Origin: Welwitschia mirabilis | Lineage: Eukaryota > Gnetophyta > Gnetopsida > Welwitschiales | NCBI GenBank assembly: GCA_051453625.1 | Contig: JBOZIK010000001.1 | Location: 108,555,675 to 108,619,674 of the forward strand | Direction of reading: 5' to 3' | DNA: 64,000 nucleotides | In this document: piece after piece, positions 1-13,065 of the stretch | Layout: every line of letters begins with the position of its first letter | Numbering within the stretch: the first letter of the stretch is position 1 | The notes under the pieces: generated by a model | Seen by the model: only the letters and a program-made list of their open reading frames with translations | The model's database searches: none | Told to the model about the DNA's origin: nothing | Made by a program: the position numbers and the translations under genes

Positions 1-529
1 TTTCTCATACCTCTAGATATTATTAATCTACAAGCAAATAGTATTTTTCTAGTGTACCATCGACCTTATAATAAATGATAGTCTCATTATAAGACAGCAC
101 TCTCTCCCCTTTAAGGAAATAGTGGTTTTCATAGGAACACCACAAATTTTACATCAAATAAGTGCCTAAAAGCATAATGACAAATGAACACCCCTATAAG
201 GATTGCCTTATAAAGTATTTAAAATTCAAAAATAGACTTTACAATAATATTTAGTAATAAGATAGTCCATAATGAATAGCCAAAACTGGAGTACAATAAT
301 AAGCCTGAATATTTGCTTTAATGAAGATTTAAGATCTTTAATGATGTTATTATCATAAGTATAAATGAAGAATGCAAAAATGAAGATCCAAAAGTGAAGG
401 CTAATAGCAATGATGGATCCTTTACAATGATGCCTTGATTCTTCATGAGGAGAGTCTTTTACTCATGCAATCTTTGTTTTGATCTAATTATTGAGATTCA
501 AGAAATATTTGTATTTCCANNNNNNNNNN

Positions 530-1185
530 GTGATTAAAAAAAAGTTCTTCTTTACTCCATAATGTCAAGGCTTTATGGGGTTGAATAAATTATAGTTGTT
601 TGAGCCTAAAAGGTAGTCATTTGATTTTGTAACTATAATGTAATATATAGCTAATGCCTATGTTTTAGGTATGTGTCTTTACTTTTAATTAATGTGAAAT
701 TTGGTTCAAAATGTTTTGAATTTGTTAGACATTTTCACTTTCGATATCTTTACTTTTATAGATGNNNNNNNNNNNNNNNNNNNNNNNNNNNNNNNNNNNN
801 NNNNNNNNNNNNNNNNNNNNNNNNNNNNNNNNNNNNNNNNNNNNNNNNNNNNNNNNNNNNNNNNNNNNNNNNNNNNNNNNNNNNNNNNNNNNNNNNNNNN
901 NNNNNNNNNNNNNNNNNNNNNNNNNNNNNNNNNNNNNNNNNNNNNNNATTTCCAACTAATCAATGAAGTGATAAAAAAAAGTCCTTCTTTATTTCATGAT
1001 GTCAAGGATTTATAGGGTTGAATAAATTATAGCTGTTGGAGCCTAATAGATAGTCATTTAATTTTGTAACTATAATGTAATATATAGCTAATGCCTACGT
1101 TTTAGGTGTGTGTCTTTACTTTTAATTAACATGAAATTTGGTTCAAGATGTCTTGAATTTTTTAGACATTTTCACTCTAGACATA
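530..1185 (+). repeat. Direct repeat around a 183-N gap
   Basis: The sequence at 530-764 recurs at about 964-1,185 on the other side of the N run 765-947. Both copies share the phrases GTCAAGG..TTTATGGGGTTGAATAAATTATAG and CTAATGCCTA..TTTTAGGT. The copies differ by scattered substitutions. This matches the gap-flank duplication seen at many other gaps, so unmerged contigs are likelier than a real tandem repeat. Confidence 0.75.
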
Positions 1186-1924
1186 NNNACTTGTATAGAT
1201 GTCTTGAATCAACTTACCCAGATTCTAATCAATGTTTCACTATAGTATCCTTGAACCTTTGTGGTCATCAATTTGTAATGTACAAGTTCATAACTCATCT
1301 AAAACATAAGATATTAGTCAAAAACTAAATTGATTCTATTACCTATTGTAGCTCACTATTTCAAGTATGTAGACGTCTTTATCTATGTTAGGGTCAACTC
1401 TCAGTTTAATCGTCTTAAATATAATAGTAATCTTTTACCATGTCACTTATTTTCCAATACATGCAAGATGTCTTTAGATTTCTAGACATCTTTACTTGAG
1501 ATGTCTTTAATATTTTAGATGTAGTTAAACAATTAATTTTGTTGTTTATAATCTAATTCTTTTCATGAGATGTTATTTCTAAAGATCCATTATGATATAG
1601 AATTTATCAAGGTTTGATTTTACTTATAATGACCTATCTACATAATGACATAAATGTTTGACAAGTGGAATGATCAAAGCTAGGTTTTCCAATAGATGAT
1701 TTTCTTATGAACACTCCATAACATCATCACTAATTCCACCATATTTTAGGCATTTACAAACCATCTACTCCAACCATTACCCATAAAATTCTGAGAGTAA
1801 TAGACCAAATAAATGGCACCTAAATAAAAATCAATAATAAAGTGATCTCATTATCACTTAATTAATGGTTTCTATTAAGTACACTTATGGGTTTTTAAGT
1901 AAGAGCTACACTTATTTCAAGTGT

Positions 1925-2325
1925 AATTGGTAAAAGTACATTTGCTTAAGGTTTTTAATTTCAATAAAAATTGATTAAAAAGGTGAAATCTACCTTCATA
2001 TATGTTCTTTACACATAAAGATTTTGATGGAAATCAGATTCATTTGATTAGGCTAGTGAGCTAATGATCTCTTTAATNNNNNNNNNNNNNNNNNNNNNNN
2101 NNNNNNNNNNNNNNNNNNNNNNNNNNNNNNNNNNNNNNNNNNNNNNNNNNNNNNNNNNNNNNNNNNNNNNNNNNNNNTAATTGGTAAAAGTACATTTGCT
2201 TAAGGTTTTTAATTTAAATAAAAATTGGTTAAAAAGGTGAAATCTACCTTCATATATGTTCTTTAAACATAAAGATTTTTATGGAAACAAGATTCATCTT
2301 GATTAGGCTAGTGAGCTAATGACCC
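1925..2325 (+). repeat. Gap-flank duplication (100-N gap)
   Basis: 1,922-2,077 and 2,178-2,332 are nearly the same sequence, both running from AATTGGTAAAAGTACATTTG to the phrase CTAGTGAGCTAATGA. They are separated by exactly 100 N. Probably an assembly join of overlapping or allelic contigs. Confidence 0.85.
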
Positions 2326-2914
2326 CTTTAATATGCATAAAAAGAAATATCAGAAGAACAAAAATAATATATCTCTTCTTCAAATACACATCACATTAAT
2401 CACTTAAAGGGGCTTAGTTAACTACATCGAGGCTATAAACACTCATTGTTAATGTAGCTTAAATGATCAATATTATGACATGTTCAATGGTATTAGGGTT
2501 ATAAACGATCATTAGTAATATAGCACTAATCCTTCATACATCAACATGCTTAAATCGATTGGAAAAAGATGTTATAATACTAGATGTTCAATTTGATTCA
2601 AAGGCTTAAAATTAAGAATATTATGTTGGTATAAGTGCAAAATAAAGGAAAGAAAAAAGATTAGATTAGAGGATTTTTATGATTTATTGTCTTTTAACTT
2701 TTGTATTTGTAATTTGTAGTGATTTCTTGAATTTGTAAAAGTTACTTATTCAAGACTACACTTAGTTATTTTTGAGAAATGATAAATATATTAGACAATT
2801 AAAACTAATGATATAATGATTTATAAGGTAGATTTCCAAGCATGGTAGGAATCGCAATGGTATTTAAAGTCAATTACATTAGCATGTAATCTGATAAGCC
2901 TGGATTTCTAGTTC

Positions 2915-3180
2915 TAGGTAGACATAGATTCAAGGCTAGCATAATCATAAGGATTAACAACAAAATAATAATCATTAGGACCATAGGCTTTAAGCGGTAC
3001 TTGTACCATATGAATTGGTTCCACTACTTCTTCTTCTTTGTCATAATCATAATGTTCCTCCATTTCCTACTTTTTATCTTCATCTTATTCATGTTTAAAC
3101 TCTTCTAACGCATCTGTAGCATGTTCAACTAGCATAGGGAGGTAGCTTCTCTTCACTCTCAATATACTATGGGGGAATCG
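2915..3180 (-). pseudogene. Unrecognised decayed coding fragment
   Basis: On the minus strand one frame from about 3,178 to the stop at 2,915-2,917 reads as protein-like sequence of some 88 codons with two internal stops. It contains an acidic patch (MEEHYDYDKEEEVVEP) followed by a stretch ending YYFVVNPYDYASLESMST. Stop density is much lower than in neighbouring frames and composition is unlike the AT-rich background. I do not recognise the family. An acidic linker or gag-type segment of a retroelement is possible but not shown. It has no start codon context, no promoter and no neighbouring gene. Confidence 0.3.
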
Positions 3181-3840
3181 ACAGTAGGGGCTTTTGCACA
3201 AGACTCCTAGGAATATGTCATGACTTTATTATATCAAATTACATTAATTTACATGATAAGATTAAATATTACAGTGGAATGGTTTAGGTTATAACTGAAA
3301 GACTTATCTTTTAGTTACCCACATGTTTCATGTCAAGTGAACTATATGATGATAGCTCACCTGACTAACATCATAATTGATTTTCAGGTTAAATAGAAAT
3401 TTAAATTAAGAACACACATAATAAGTGTGTAGGTTGTAGTTAAGTGGTTAGTTTCACTAATAGCTAAGTAACCATGCCTACATAATCCTCATCTGGAGGA
3501 GTTCAGACCACATGGAGTTCTATCTTGAATCTCATTCCCATCTCCATCAATATGCATAAGGATAAGATAGATCAAGGTGGTTCATGTCAATGAAATGTAG
3601 AAATTCTAAGCATGAAAGAATGTGAAAAATAATGTAATAATTTTATATTCAAACCAACATCTATAAATATCATACATAAATATATGTACATATGCATAGT
3701 AGCTATATGTAAAAGTATAGGAGGCATCGAATCAAGAACTCTCAAGGTTATAACATCCTATCCTATTAAGGAACTATAATTCATGAATAATAATAATAAT
3801 ATACATGTATATTAATATAAATTAGATATATTGGTACCCA

Positions 3841-3850
3841 AGTATATATA

Positions 3851-3881
<31 letters not shown>

Positions 3882-3910
3882 ATGTGTGTGTGTATATATA
3901 TATATATAGT
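3841..3910. repeat. Compound (TA)n-(TG)n-(TA)n microsatellite
   Basis: A TA-rich tract passes into alternating TG of about 30 bp with one interruption, and back into TA, ending at about 3,909. The open reading frame running through it (isoleucine/tyrosine then cysteine/valine repeats) is a by-product of the dinucleotide repeat and not a gene. Confidence 0.95.
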
Positions 3911-3919
3911 GAACCCCTT

Positions 3920-4915
3920 GGTCACTTGGCCAAAATCATTCGTTAATAATCCATCATCACCTAGCATAAGGGACCCCCTCATATCTCATTATAACACCTT
4001 GGTGTATGTCAATGGGAGGGGAATATATCATAATAGAATGTTATTTTAGTAAACTAATGTAAAAATATGATTAACATACATACATAAATATCCTCATGTG
4101 CACACACACCCCAATTCGATAGGGTACCTCTTAGCTGCTCCTTTTATAATATATCATAATGAATCTAATAATATATAAATATAAAATGATAAAGAAAATA
4201 TCCTATATTTCATTAATTAAATCTCTAATATCAATAGACATAGATTAATAGAAGTCCAAGGATAAATATCACTCATTATGTATCTAATTATTTCAATAAG
4301 CATCATCGAATAGTCATTATTATTATTTCATCTTATTCATAAGATAATAAATAACTACTTGTAATNNNNNNNNNNNNNNNNNNNNNNNNNNNNNNNNNNN
4401 NNNNNNNNNNNNNNNNNNNNNNNNNNNNNNNNNNNNNNNNNNNNNNNNNNNNNNNNNNNNNNNNNTTGGTCAAAATCATTCATTAATAATCCATCATCAC
4501 TTAGCATAAGGGACCTCCTCATATCTCATTATAACATCTTGGTGGATGTCAATGGGAGGGGAATATATCATAATAGAATGTTATTTTAGTAAACTCATGT
4601 AAAAATATGATTAACATACACACAAAAATATCCTCATGTACACACACACCCCATTTCAATAGGGTACCTCTTAGCTACTCCTTTTATAATATATCATAAT
4701 GAATCTAATAATATATAAATATAAAATGATAAAGAAAATAGCCTATATTCCATTGATTAAATCTCTAATCTCAATAGACATAGATTAATAGAAGTCCAAG
4801 GATAAAAATCACTAATTAAGTATCTAATTATTTCAATGAGCATCATTGAATAGTCATTATTATTATATCATTTTATGCATAAGATAATAAATAACTACTT
4901 GTAATATTTAGCTTA
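3920..4915 (+). repeat. Gap-flank duplication of about 440 bp
   Basis: 3,930-4,365 and 4,466-4,905 align end to end with a few percent substitutions (both contain CCATCATCAC, GGGAATATATCATAATAG and GTCCAAGGATAAA), separated by exactly 100 N. Likely unmerged contig ends. If it were biological it would be a tandem duplication. Confidence 0.85.
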
Positions 4916-5224
4916 TGTAAATGAACATGTAAGAAAATACTTTTAATGGTATACTTGAAAAGTATAAATAATACTTAAAGTAATCATGATCATTGGACAT
5001 TGTGCTAATACCTACATCATTGTATAACTATACCATGCATACTATAAAAACATTAATCATGCTACAATAAACATGATTTTTAGTCAATAACCAATAACAT
5101 CTAACATTCATTATAAATTAACTATTAAATAAATAAGTATAAGAAAGCAATCTATTGATATAATTATAGTAACAACATCATTTAAGGTGCCAAATATGAA
5201 TATCTAATCCTATCTAAACACTTA

Positions 5225-5870
5225 TTTCATCATGCATCTATTCTTAACTTTAACCAACTCTTAAGAATAAAATCACATTTCCCTAATATTATGGATATGA
5301 TATAGAAAAAATATAAGATAATCCAATATCATGCATATAATACAAAATATTACAATATTATGCATATAATAAAATATAATATAATAGATACGTGATATAA
5401 TTTTGACATATACATAATACAATATAATATTATATAATATAATGTAATATAACAAGATGTATTATAACATATAATATATATTACATTATAAATAATTTAG
5501 TATGATCATGGGAATGGTTCAGATGGACCCCCCAATAGATTGGACAGCTACTCATGAGCCATCACAATGTGTATTATATAGTTCATTCTAATTCATTTTT
5601 GGCGTGTTTCATTCACCACCACATGCGTGTATGTATCAGGAAACTGAATTATTTTATCATGCATCTATTCTTAACATTAAACAACTCTTAAGAATAAAGC
5701 CACGTTTCCCTATTAGTATAGATATAAGATAGAACAATATAAGATAATACAACATCATGCATATAATACAAAATATTATAATATTATGCATATAATAAAA
5801 TATAATATAATATGTATGTGATATAATTTTGATATACATATAATACAATATAATATTATATAATATAATT
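5225..5870 (+). repeat. Direct repeat without gap between copies
   Basis: 5,225-5,460 and 5,645-5,870 share the same order of motifs: CATGCATCTATTCTTAAC, AACTCTTAAGAATAAA, CATGCATATAATACAAAATA and the TATAATATAATATT tract. No N separates the two copies, so unlike most duplications in this window this one is inside a single contig and may be a real tandem duplication about 420 bp apart. The region is extremely AT-rich, and the tyrosine/isoleucine-rich frames in it are artefacts. Confidence 0.7.
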
Positions 5871-6112
5871 NNNNNNNNNNNNNNNNNNNNNNNNNNNNNN
5901 NNNNNNNNNNNNNNNNNNNNNNNNNNNNNNNNNNNNNNNNNNNNNNNNNNNNNNNNNNNNNNNNNNNNNNNNNNNNNNNNNNNNNNNNNNNNNNNNNNNN
6001 NNNNNNNNNNNNNNNNNNNNNNNNNNNNNNNNNNNNNNNNNNNNNNNNNNNNNNNNNNNNNNNNNNNNNNNNNNNNNNNNNNNNNNNNNNNNNNNNNNNN
6101 NNNNNNNNTACT

Positions 6113-6250
6113 TACCATAGTGGTAAGGTCACAGACACATGGAACCTAGAGGTCCAAAGCTTAAATCCCAATAATGGTAAGGAATACAAATGGAATAGAC
6201 TTTGTAAGCCCAAGTGCAACTAGGCATTTGTATGGCATAAAATTAGTTAC
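6113..6250 (+). repeat. Possible tRNA-derived SINE fragment
   Basis: TAGTGGTAAGG (from 6,119) matches the RNA polymerase III A-box consensus TRGYNNARNNG at all but one position. About 40 bp downstream AGCTTAAATCCC resembles a B box (GGTTCRANTCC) with C-to-T type changes. Spacing is as in tRNA-derived SINEs. The unit starts right at the end of an N run (5,871-6,108), so its 5' edge is not visible and no target duplication can be checked. Confidence 0.3.
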
Positions 6251-6520
6251 CCACTATCTCTTCAAATATATATATGCATATAATAAAATGTATTAAAATA
6301 TATTATAATATAATATCATTTAATATAACATATATGCAATATACTATAATATATAATAAAATATAATATTATATATGCTGTAAGATAATATATAGTACAG
6401 TTTAGTATAGTATAGTATAATATACATGCATTATAATATAACTTAATATAAGATAATATAATATTATATATATATATATAATATAGAATTATAATATAAT
6501 ACAAAACTAAGACTATGAGA
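6250..6520. repeat. TA-rich low-complexity tract
   Basis: Nearly pure A/T, with TATAATATAATA runs and a TA dinucleotide stretch near 6,466-6,482. No coding content. The frames called here are low-complexity tyrosine/isoleucine strings. Confidence 0.9.
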
Positions 6521-8600
6521 TATAAATAGAAATTCTAATGTAGATGCCAACATACATAAAATCATAACTTACCATAACAATGAGGGTACTAGTTATGATC
6601 ACCTCATCATTAGTTATTAGTTACATCTTTGCTAGTGTCTCTATATTTTCTTCTTTCTCTATTCAATGTTAGAATGAGGTCTATGTGTCATTAGTACTTT
6701 GAATTAAAAATAAAAAGGCTCATTTGAAATTTATAGCTTAAATAGATGCACTAAAACATGACTAAAGCACAATTATAACTGTTGGATGGGGGGAGATCTT
6801 TTTTTGGAAATAAATTCTAAGAAGTAATTTCAAGATTATCACCAACAATTGTTTTTACTTTTGATATTGTGCTGATTCCTTTAGAAACTATCAAACAAAT
6901 GCTAGTTAGAAAAATGAATGCAAACAACACACAGAGATAGTAGACATCAATGAGTCTTGAGAGGCATTGAGCTCACAGCATTCTTAGCTTTTGTACCAAA
7001 CCCATCTTTTCTCTTGTATGTTAATGCTCAATTTACTTTACTAACACAAGAAATATACAAATTTCCCTATATCATATATTAGGCTTTTCTTTATTATAGT
7101 TCAAGAAGATTGCAATTGATCTCAACTTCATCATAGAAAGAGTGTAAAACTAGTTAGTTTCTTGAGAAGTGTGGTAATTGTTAAAGAACTNNNNNNNNNN
7201 NNNNNNNNNNNNNNNNNNNNNNNNNNNNNNNNNNNNNNNNNNNNNNNNNNNNNNNNNNNNNNNNNNNNNNNNNNNNNNNNNNNNNNNNNNCTTCATCATA
7301 GAAAGATTGTAAAACTAGTTAGTTTCTTGAGAAGTGTGGTGCTTGTTAAAGAACTAAAACTATGGAGTCACATCAATATCGACTTAATGGAATGAAATTA
7401 ATTTATTTGGATTCTTTTTTCTTTTTTATTCCTTTATTTGCTACTTCCAAGGATTATTTGATTGTGCTTTCCCCTTTTTCAGATTTGCTGGAATCCACAA
7501 CCTTTATGCTATGCAATTTTGGAACCTCAACTAGATACACTAACATGACTAATAACATTTTCAGTACTTCTAAAGCCTTTTATAGCTAATATCTTTTAAA
7601 TTTCATTTATTCAATTTTATCCCTTAGTTTCTTTCTAAACATAATTAGAGCATTATTAACTCTTATTATTATAAATGTTTTATAAAGTGCTATCTAACTA
7701 ATATTTAGAAGTGTTGGTGCAATGCATGAATGAAAAACTCTTACCAAACATAATGAATGCCAAGAAATTGTGATCCTCTTTTGTGATTTTAGTAAAATAA
7801 CCTAATAGTATTTTGTATAACCCTGCACTATGTTTTTCTTTCTAGAAAATGTCCTTCCTTTTATCATAACCTTAGAGATCTTCCTATGGATTAATAAACA
7901 TATTAGAGAAATCATAAAAAGAGGGAGCATATCTGCAAATTCAAAACCTAAAAAGAACTCTCATTCCTCTATGATTAGAGAATAAGATGAAGCATAGCTT
8001 AGCAAAGATGAGCTATAAGATAAACAATAGTAATGAATAAGGACATAAGCATTCAGCAAATATGGATAGGCATCTTTAAGAACATGAGAAATGCTACCAA
8101 GGAAATCGGCACATTTGATCTTTAATATATTACTAGAATCTCTAAGTAACTCTTCCATAGTGATTTAAGTTTTATATTTTCCTCTCAATCTTGGGAATCA
8201 ATAGAATGCTAACAGAAATACAACACCTACTGAAATTTACCAGCAAGAATGGAAGTCCTCTTAAGAATGTTGATTTTCATGGTACACGCTTCAATGAGTG
8301 ACATGAAAATTTGGAGTGTTACAAAATATCTCTCTAAGATAGCTCTTCAACATCAATCTAAATAGTTAGATCAAATCATCAGGATGAACTTTGCAACTCT
8401 TAAATCAGTGATGAAGTAAGTTATCTAAGAAAAATGGAAGATCTATCTAAAATTCTCTCATCATGAAAATCAAAAAGTGAAAGTGTAGCTCATTGATTTT
8501 ATTAAAGTGACCCTCCAAGGTAAAGTATTTTGTAATAATGGTAGCTTAAGCATCAAATTTCTTTAAAAGATTCTTTCTTCTATAGCTTCCTCCTTTCTTT
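6520..8600. other. AT-rich stretch with no legible gene
   Basis: I see no gene, terminal repeat or RNA here. A short duplication (7,120-7,190 and 7,291-7,356, phrase CTAGTTAGTTTCTTGAGAAG) brackets the 100-N gap 7,191-7,290 and is probably an assembly join. Short open frames at 7,362-7,589 (+) and 7,961-8,158 (-) have no recognisable domain and are within chance expectation. Confidence 0.5.
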
Positions 8601-8616
8601 CTCAAAATTTTTCTAA

Positions 8617-8850
8617 TCAGATTCTAAAACTACGAAATAATGGAAGCTTTGGTATTTCTCTTTTTAACTCAATGTCCTTGGGATTTGTACGAATAGCATC
8701 ACTAATGGATGTGATATCAATAAATATGATGTTGTTAATCATCCTTGATGATCTACCATTCCAATTTCTAAAGAAATCCTTTGATAAGTCTGAATCGTGG
8801 CCTCTTAGGCTAAGAACATATGAACTCCATCCTACCACTTGAGATGCTTT
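8617..8850 (-). pseudogene. Retroelement-like coding remnant
   Basis: The 73-residue minus-strand frame contains WSSYVLSLRGHDSDL followed by a stretch ending in SISDAIRTNP and KREIP. The pattern (W..Y...L+GH, then a hydrophilic strand and an S-I-S-x-A helix) recalls the N-terminal domain found in many plant retroelement-associated hypothetical proteins, which I know from general pattern only. Downstream on the minus strand the frame is broken by stops. No LTR, PBS or partner domain lies next to it. Identification is weak; the protein-like composition is what can be seen. Confidence 0.3.
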
Positions 8851-11300
8851 CCAAGTCTATTCATGATTAAGAAGGGCATCATGCATGGTCAGTCAACTTA
8901 GGTAAGTTTATTCATTCATTTATTGATATTATGGTTTAATCCTTGGATGCATTATCATTTTCCATTATCCACTTCACTTCCCTTCACTTTACCTACATTT
9001 CATAAGAATAATTCATACAGGTGTAAACCATTTTTATTAATCCACTTTCCACTTAGTTCTTAATAAAATGGTCATTTTGCATTAGTTAGCTTTTTCTTTC
9101 ATAATTTATCTACATCATTTTGCATGGTTTTTAATAGAAGGACTCATTATAATATTTATAAGGTTATATTCTCAAAATGATTTTAATACATTATATCATA
9201 TGATTTTGAGGACAAATTTTAGTTTTGATTGAGGGTATGACATCTTATTTTCATGTTATTTTTTACCAAATTATTAATTTTAATGCCTTAATTATAGAAA
9301 ATTGATTATAAAAGTTTTCAAAATTATATCATTTTTATGCTTAAATGCTTCAACTTAGATAATTTTTCCAAGTTTAACCATTTTGTTACTATCTTTTTGT
9401 TAAGGAATTAGCAAAATTCTAGTTAGAGAGTGTATTAACATGGAAAAATTGGCATTAAAATCAACTAAATTAACAAATTTATCTTTATGAAAGACATTAA
9501 TATAATCAATTTATGATAAAAATATGTCTTCTATTAATTTTGCATAATAATTTTGGTCTTATCATTTTGTCCATGACATTTGTAGGATAATTATTACATT
9601 TGGAGGACATTCTTAAAAGTTGATGATAATCTGAGCTAAAACACTGGTGATGCCACCCTGATCACCTAGTTCCATCAGCCAATCTACATAAATTGTCTCC
9701 ATTCTTACATTTCTAGCTTGTCATGGAAAATTGGATTAAATGTACTTATGTGTTTAATATAATTTCACATCTTAAGTAACTTGCATCCTTGATGACATGT
9801 GATGGTAATGACAATAATACATCATAATGACATGTGGCATTACTGAGTAGGATAATCATGGAAACACATAGTCACAACAAAAGGCTACTAGCAATAGTAG
9901 CATCTAGGAGCCAAATTTTAGCCTTATCATAAGGATCTTTACCAAATGTAAAAGATGATAAAATTCCCTACCTAATGCCATCATTTTGTAACTACTATCT
10001 AGTATTACAAGCCAAAGTATTGTAACCACACCCACCCCTTTATTTGCCTATAAAATGATCTTAAGTACTTCATTGTAATATTATTGGCTTTAGAAATTTT
10101 AAACCTTTGGAGTGTGAGTCAGATGACCTTATAAGTAATTGGGCTTATCTTTAAGAATTACTTGAGGAGTTCTACCAGCATCCTTCTTTATTTATTGTAA
10201 ATTTTTTTTCCTTAATATATAAAGTTGTTTACCTTTCATTTAAGTTCATGAGTCACTTTATATTTAGAATGCTTGGATAGAAACTTAACTATCAAGATTC
10301 ATTTCATTTGAGTAAGTTGTTTAATCACTTGATCTAAGCCTTTAAATTTTATGGATCTTGAGTACCTAGGGTTCTTACTTTCCATTATTGTTTTTAGTCT
10401 AAGAAGGAAATTGAGTTCATCATACCTCATATAGTGAATAATATTATGTCATCATGATCTAAGTTAAAATACTTGATAGTTTTAAGTGTATTATAAGAAA
10501 GGCATTGGATAACATTAGAGTAAAGGATCTACTAGTGAATAAATCAACCAAATATTAGACCTAGATTTATTCTCTCCTTTTCCAAGTTAAAATTTTAACA
10601 AAAACTATTATCAACTATTTTTTATTTTTCCTTTTCTTTCTAAATTATAGCTTACATGAAGAAAGATTGGTAAACTTTTGAAAAACTACCTTAGTTATCC
10701 TAGTGAAAAGAATGATATTGAGTATAAACATAGTTAAATCTAGTTCATTAGATAACATTAAGATCAAATGACACGATTTTGAAGGTGAAGAACATACATG
10801 TAATTTTCATAGGACATATCAGATTCTTAACAAACTGGCCTAGCTCCTTAGTGATCCTAAAGACAAGATCTTAAATGCATTATGATCTAGCTAGACTATC
10901 ATAACAAAGATCTTACATTTGATATGATGAAATCTCCAACATTTTTATGGATTATTATGTAATGAAGATGAGTACTTTATTTCTTTAGTCAATATTATTT
11001 CACTTCATTTAATAAAGATTCAATTATTCTTTAATATTTATTATTTTTAAATGATACTTTCATTTACTATTAAAACCTTTTCGATTTAATCTTTTTATAA
11101 AATAAATTACTAATTTCATAAGAAATTTATCCATATTGAAGCTAAGGACATAATCTCAAATTAATTTTAAAAGATTTTAAGACATTAAAAAGGGTTTTAG
11201 ACTACATTCTATCTATTACTTATTAACTTGCAAGTTAATTTCTCTCTATACTAGATTTGGAAGACTTTTCTATTTTTCATTCTCATTATTTCTATCATAT
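8850..11300. other. AT-rich stretch with no gene; one TATA-like site
   Basis: No coding region is legible. CCTATAAAATGATCTTAAG near 10,050 resembles the TATA region of a plant LTR promoter and is followed about 35 bp later by a T-rich tract, so part of 9,900-10,200 could be a decayed LTR. No terminal repeats could be matched to it. Confidence 0.4.
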
Positions 11301-11359
11301 AAATCCATTTTCAACCTACTAAATCCTCTTGAAACCCTTCTTCCATTTCATTTTCTTCC

Positions 11360-13065
11360 ATTTTCATCTTAGCAAAGAGTATTATAGGGGTGGTAAAATG
11401 TATGTGAACTAGCGATGAATGAGGAGGAGAAGGAATTAAATCTTGTAAGAGTTTAGATTTAAAAACAATAATAAGGGTTTTTATTACATACAAAACCAAA
11501 AATTATTGTTTTTCTTTATTTATTATCCTTATGTCTACTTAATTTTTGCATCTTCATCATGTAGTTTTTTCAATAAAATTCTTATAGCATATTGTATATC
11601 TAGTGCTAATGGAATTGCAAAATGTTTAGTACTTATAATAGAATTATCCAATTTTGCATAATTGATGATGTTTTATCAAATAAATCATGTTTTCTATTCT
11701 TCTTTTTTCTTCTATCCTCCATTCTTCTTATTTATTCTAGTATAAGTTCTTATGATTTTTTCTTCGAAAGTAATAAATGATGAAATTTTATTTTATTTTC
11801 TGTATATTAATATAGCATGTGAGTATTGTATTTATTAAGTTATGAGATCAAAATTTTTTATATTTCATTAGTGTGTCTTGTTCTCTACCTATTTTCTCAA
11901 ATTGAAGCAAAACATATAAATTTTAGTGCTTATTTTACCATATCTATGTTTCTATAACTTTAATTATTCTAAATGTTTGTTAGAATATTTCTTTTAAAAT
12001 TTAGAAAATTTTATGTCTTATGAAATTCAAACCTTAATTTGGCCTTAAAAATTCCATTTTTAACCATTTATAGTAGAGCTGTAGTTTACTATCAATCTTT
12101 TAAACAATGACATCTTAATTTTTCTGATTTTGCATATTAAATCTCTCTATCATTATTTGTATGTNNNNNNNNNNNNNNNNNNNNNNNNNNNNNNNNNNNN
12201 NNNNNNNNNNNNNNNNNNNNNNNNNNNNNNNNNNNNNNNNNNNNNNNNNNNNNNNNNNNNNNNNTCATCTTAGCAAAGAGTATTCTAGGGGTGGTGAAAT
12301 GTATGTGAACTAGCGTGAATGAGGAGGAGAAGGAATTAAATCTTGTAAGAGTTTGAATTGAAGAACAATAATAAGGGTTTTGATTACATCCAAAACCAAA
12401 AATTATTGTTTTTCGTTGTTTTTTATCCTTATGTCTACTTAATTTTTACATCTTCATCATGTAGTGTTTTCAATAAAATTCTTATAGCATATTGTATGAC
12501 TAGTGCTAACGGAATTGCAAAATGTTTAGTACTTATAATAGAATTATCTAATTTTGCATAATTGATGATGTTTTGTCAAAGAAATCATGTTTTCTATTCT
12601 TATTTTTTCTTCTACCCTCCATTCTTCTCATTTATTCTAGTATAATTTCTCATGATTTTTTCTTCCAAAGTAATAAATAATGAAATTTTATTTTATTTCC
12701 TGTATCTTAATATACCATGTGAGTAGTTTATTTATTAATTTATTAGATTAAAATTTTTCATATTTAATTAGTGCATCTTATTATCTACCTATTTTCTCAA
12801 ATTAAAGCAAAACAAATAAATTTTAGTACTTATTTTACCATATCTATATTTCTATAACTTCAATTATTCTAAATGTTTGTTAGAATATTCCTTTTAAAAT
12901 TTAGAAACTTTTATGTCTTATGAATTCAAACCTTAATTTGGCCTTAAAAATTCCATTTTTAACTTTTATAGTAGAGTTGTAGTTTACTATCAATCTTTTA
13001 AATAATAACATCTTAATTTTTCTGATTTTGCATATTAAATCTCTCTATCATTATTTGTATGTTTT
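11360..13065 (+). repeat. Gap-flank duplication of about 800 bp
   Basis: 11,362-12,164 and 12,265-13,063 are the same sequence with a few percent divergence, from TCATCTTAGCAAAGAGTATT to CTCTATCATTATTTGTATGT, on the two sides of exactly 100 N. The pattern fits unmerged overlapping or allelic contigs. The sequence itself is AT-rich and probably LTR-derived, but I could not place LTR ends. Confidence 0.85.

Larger units (their letters stand above)
1..2914. other. AT-rich non-genic stretch
   Basis: No legible gene on either strand. The reading frames here cross runs of N or are short and low-complexity. Contents are AT-rich unique-looking sequence, two direct repeats that straddle assembly gaps (listed separately), and recurring short words related to AGATGTCTT and TAGACATCTT between 1,130 and 1,520. 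Two similar phrases around 2,428 and 2,496 (GGCTATAAACACTCATT and GGTTATAAACGATCATT) are about 70 bp apart and may be a small decayed direct repeat. Nothing in the stretch can be assigned to a function. Confidence 0.6.

Noticed and set aside
673-1015. Open frames across the N run near 765-947
   Set aside because: Most of their length is N; the readable ends match no protein and are AT-driven.
3429-3530. tRNA-like phrase TTGTAGTTAAGTGGTTAG followed by GAGTTCAGACC
   Set aside because: A- and B-box matches are too weak and the spacing too long to call a SINE.
5273-6504. Minus-strand frames rich in Tyr, Ile and Asn
   Set aside because: They are translations of TATAATATAATA low-complexity DNA, one of them mostly N.
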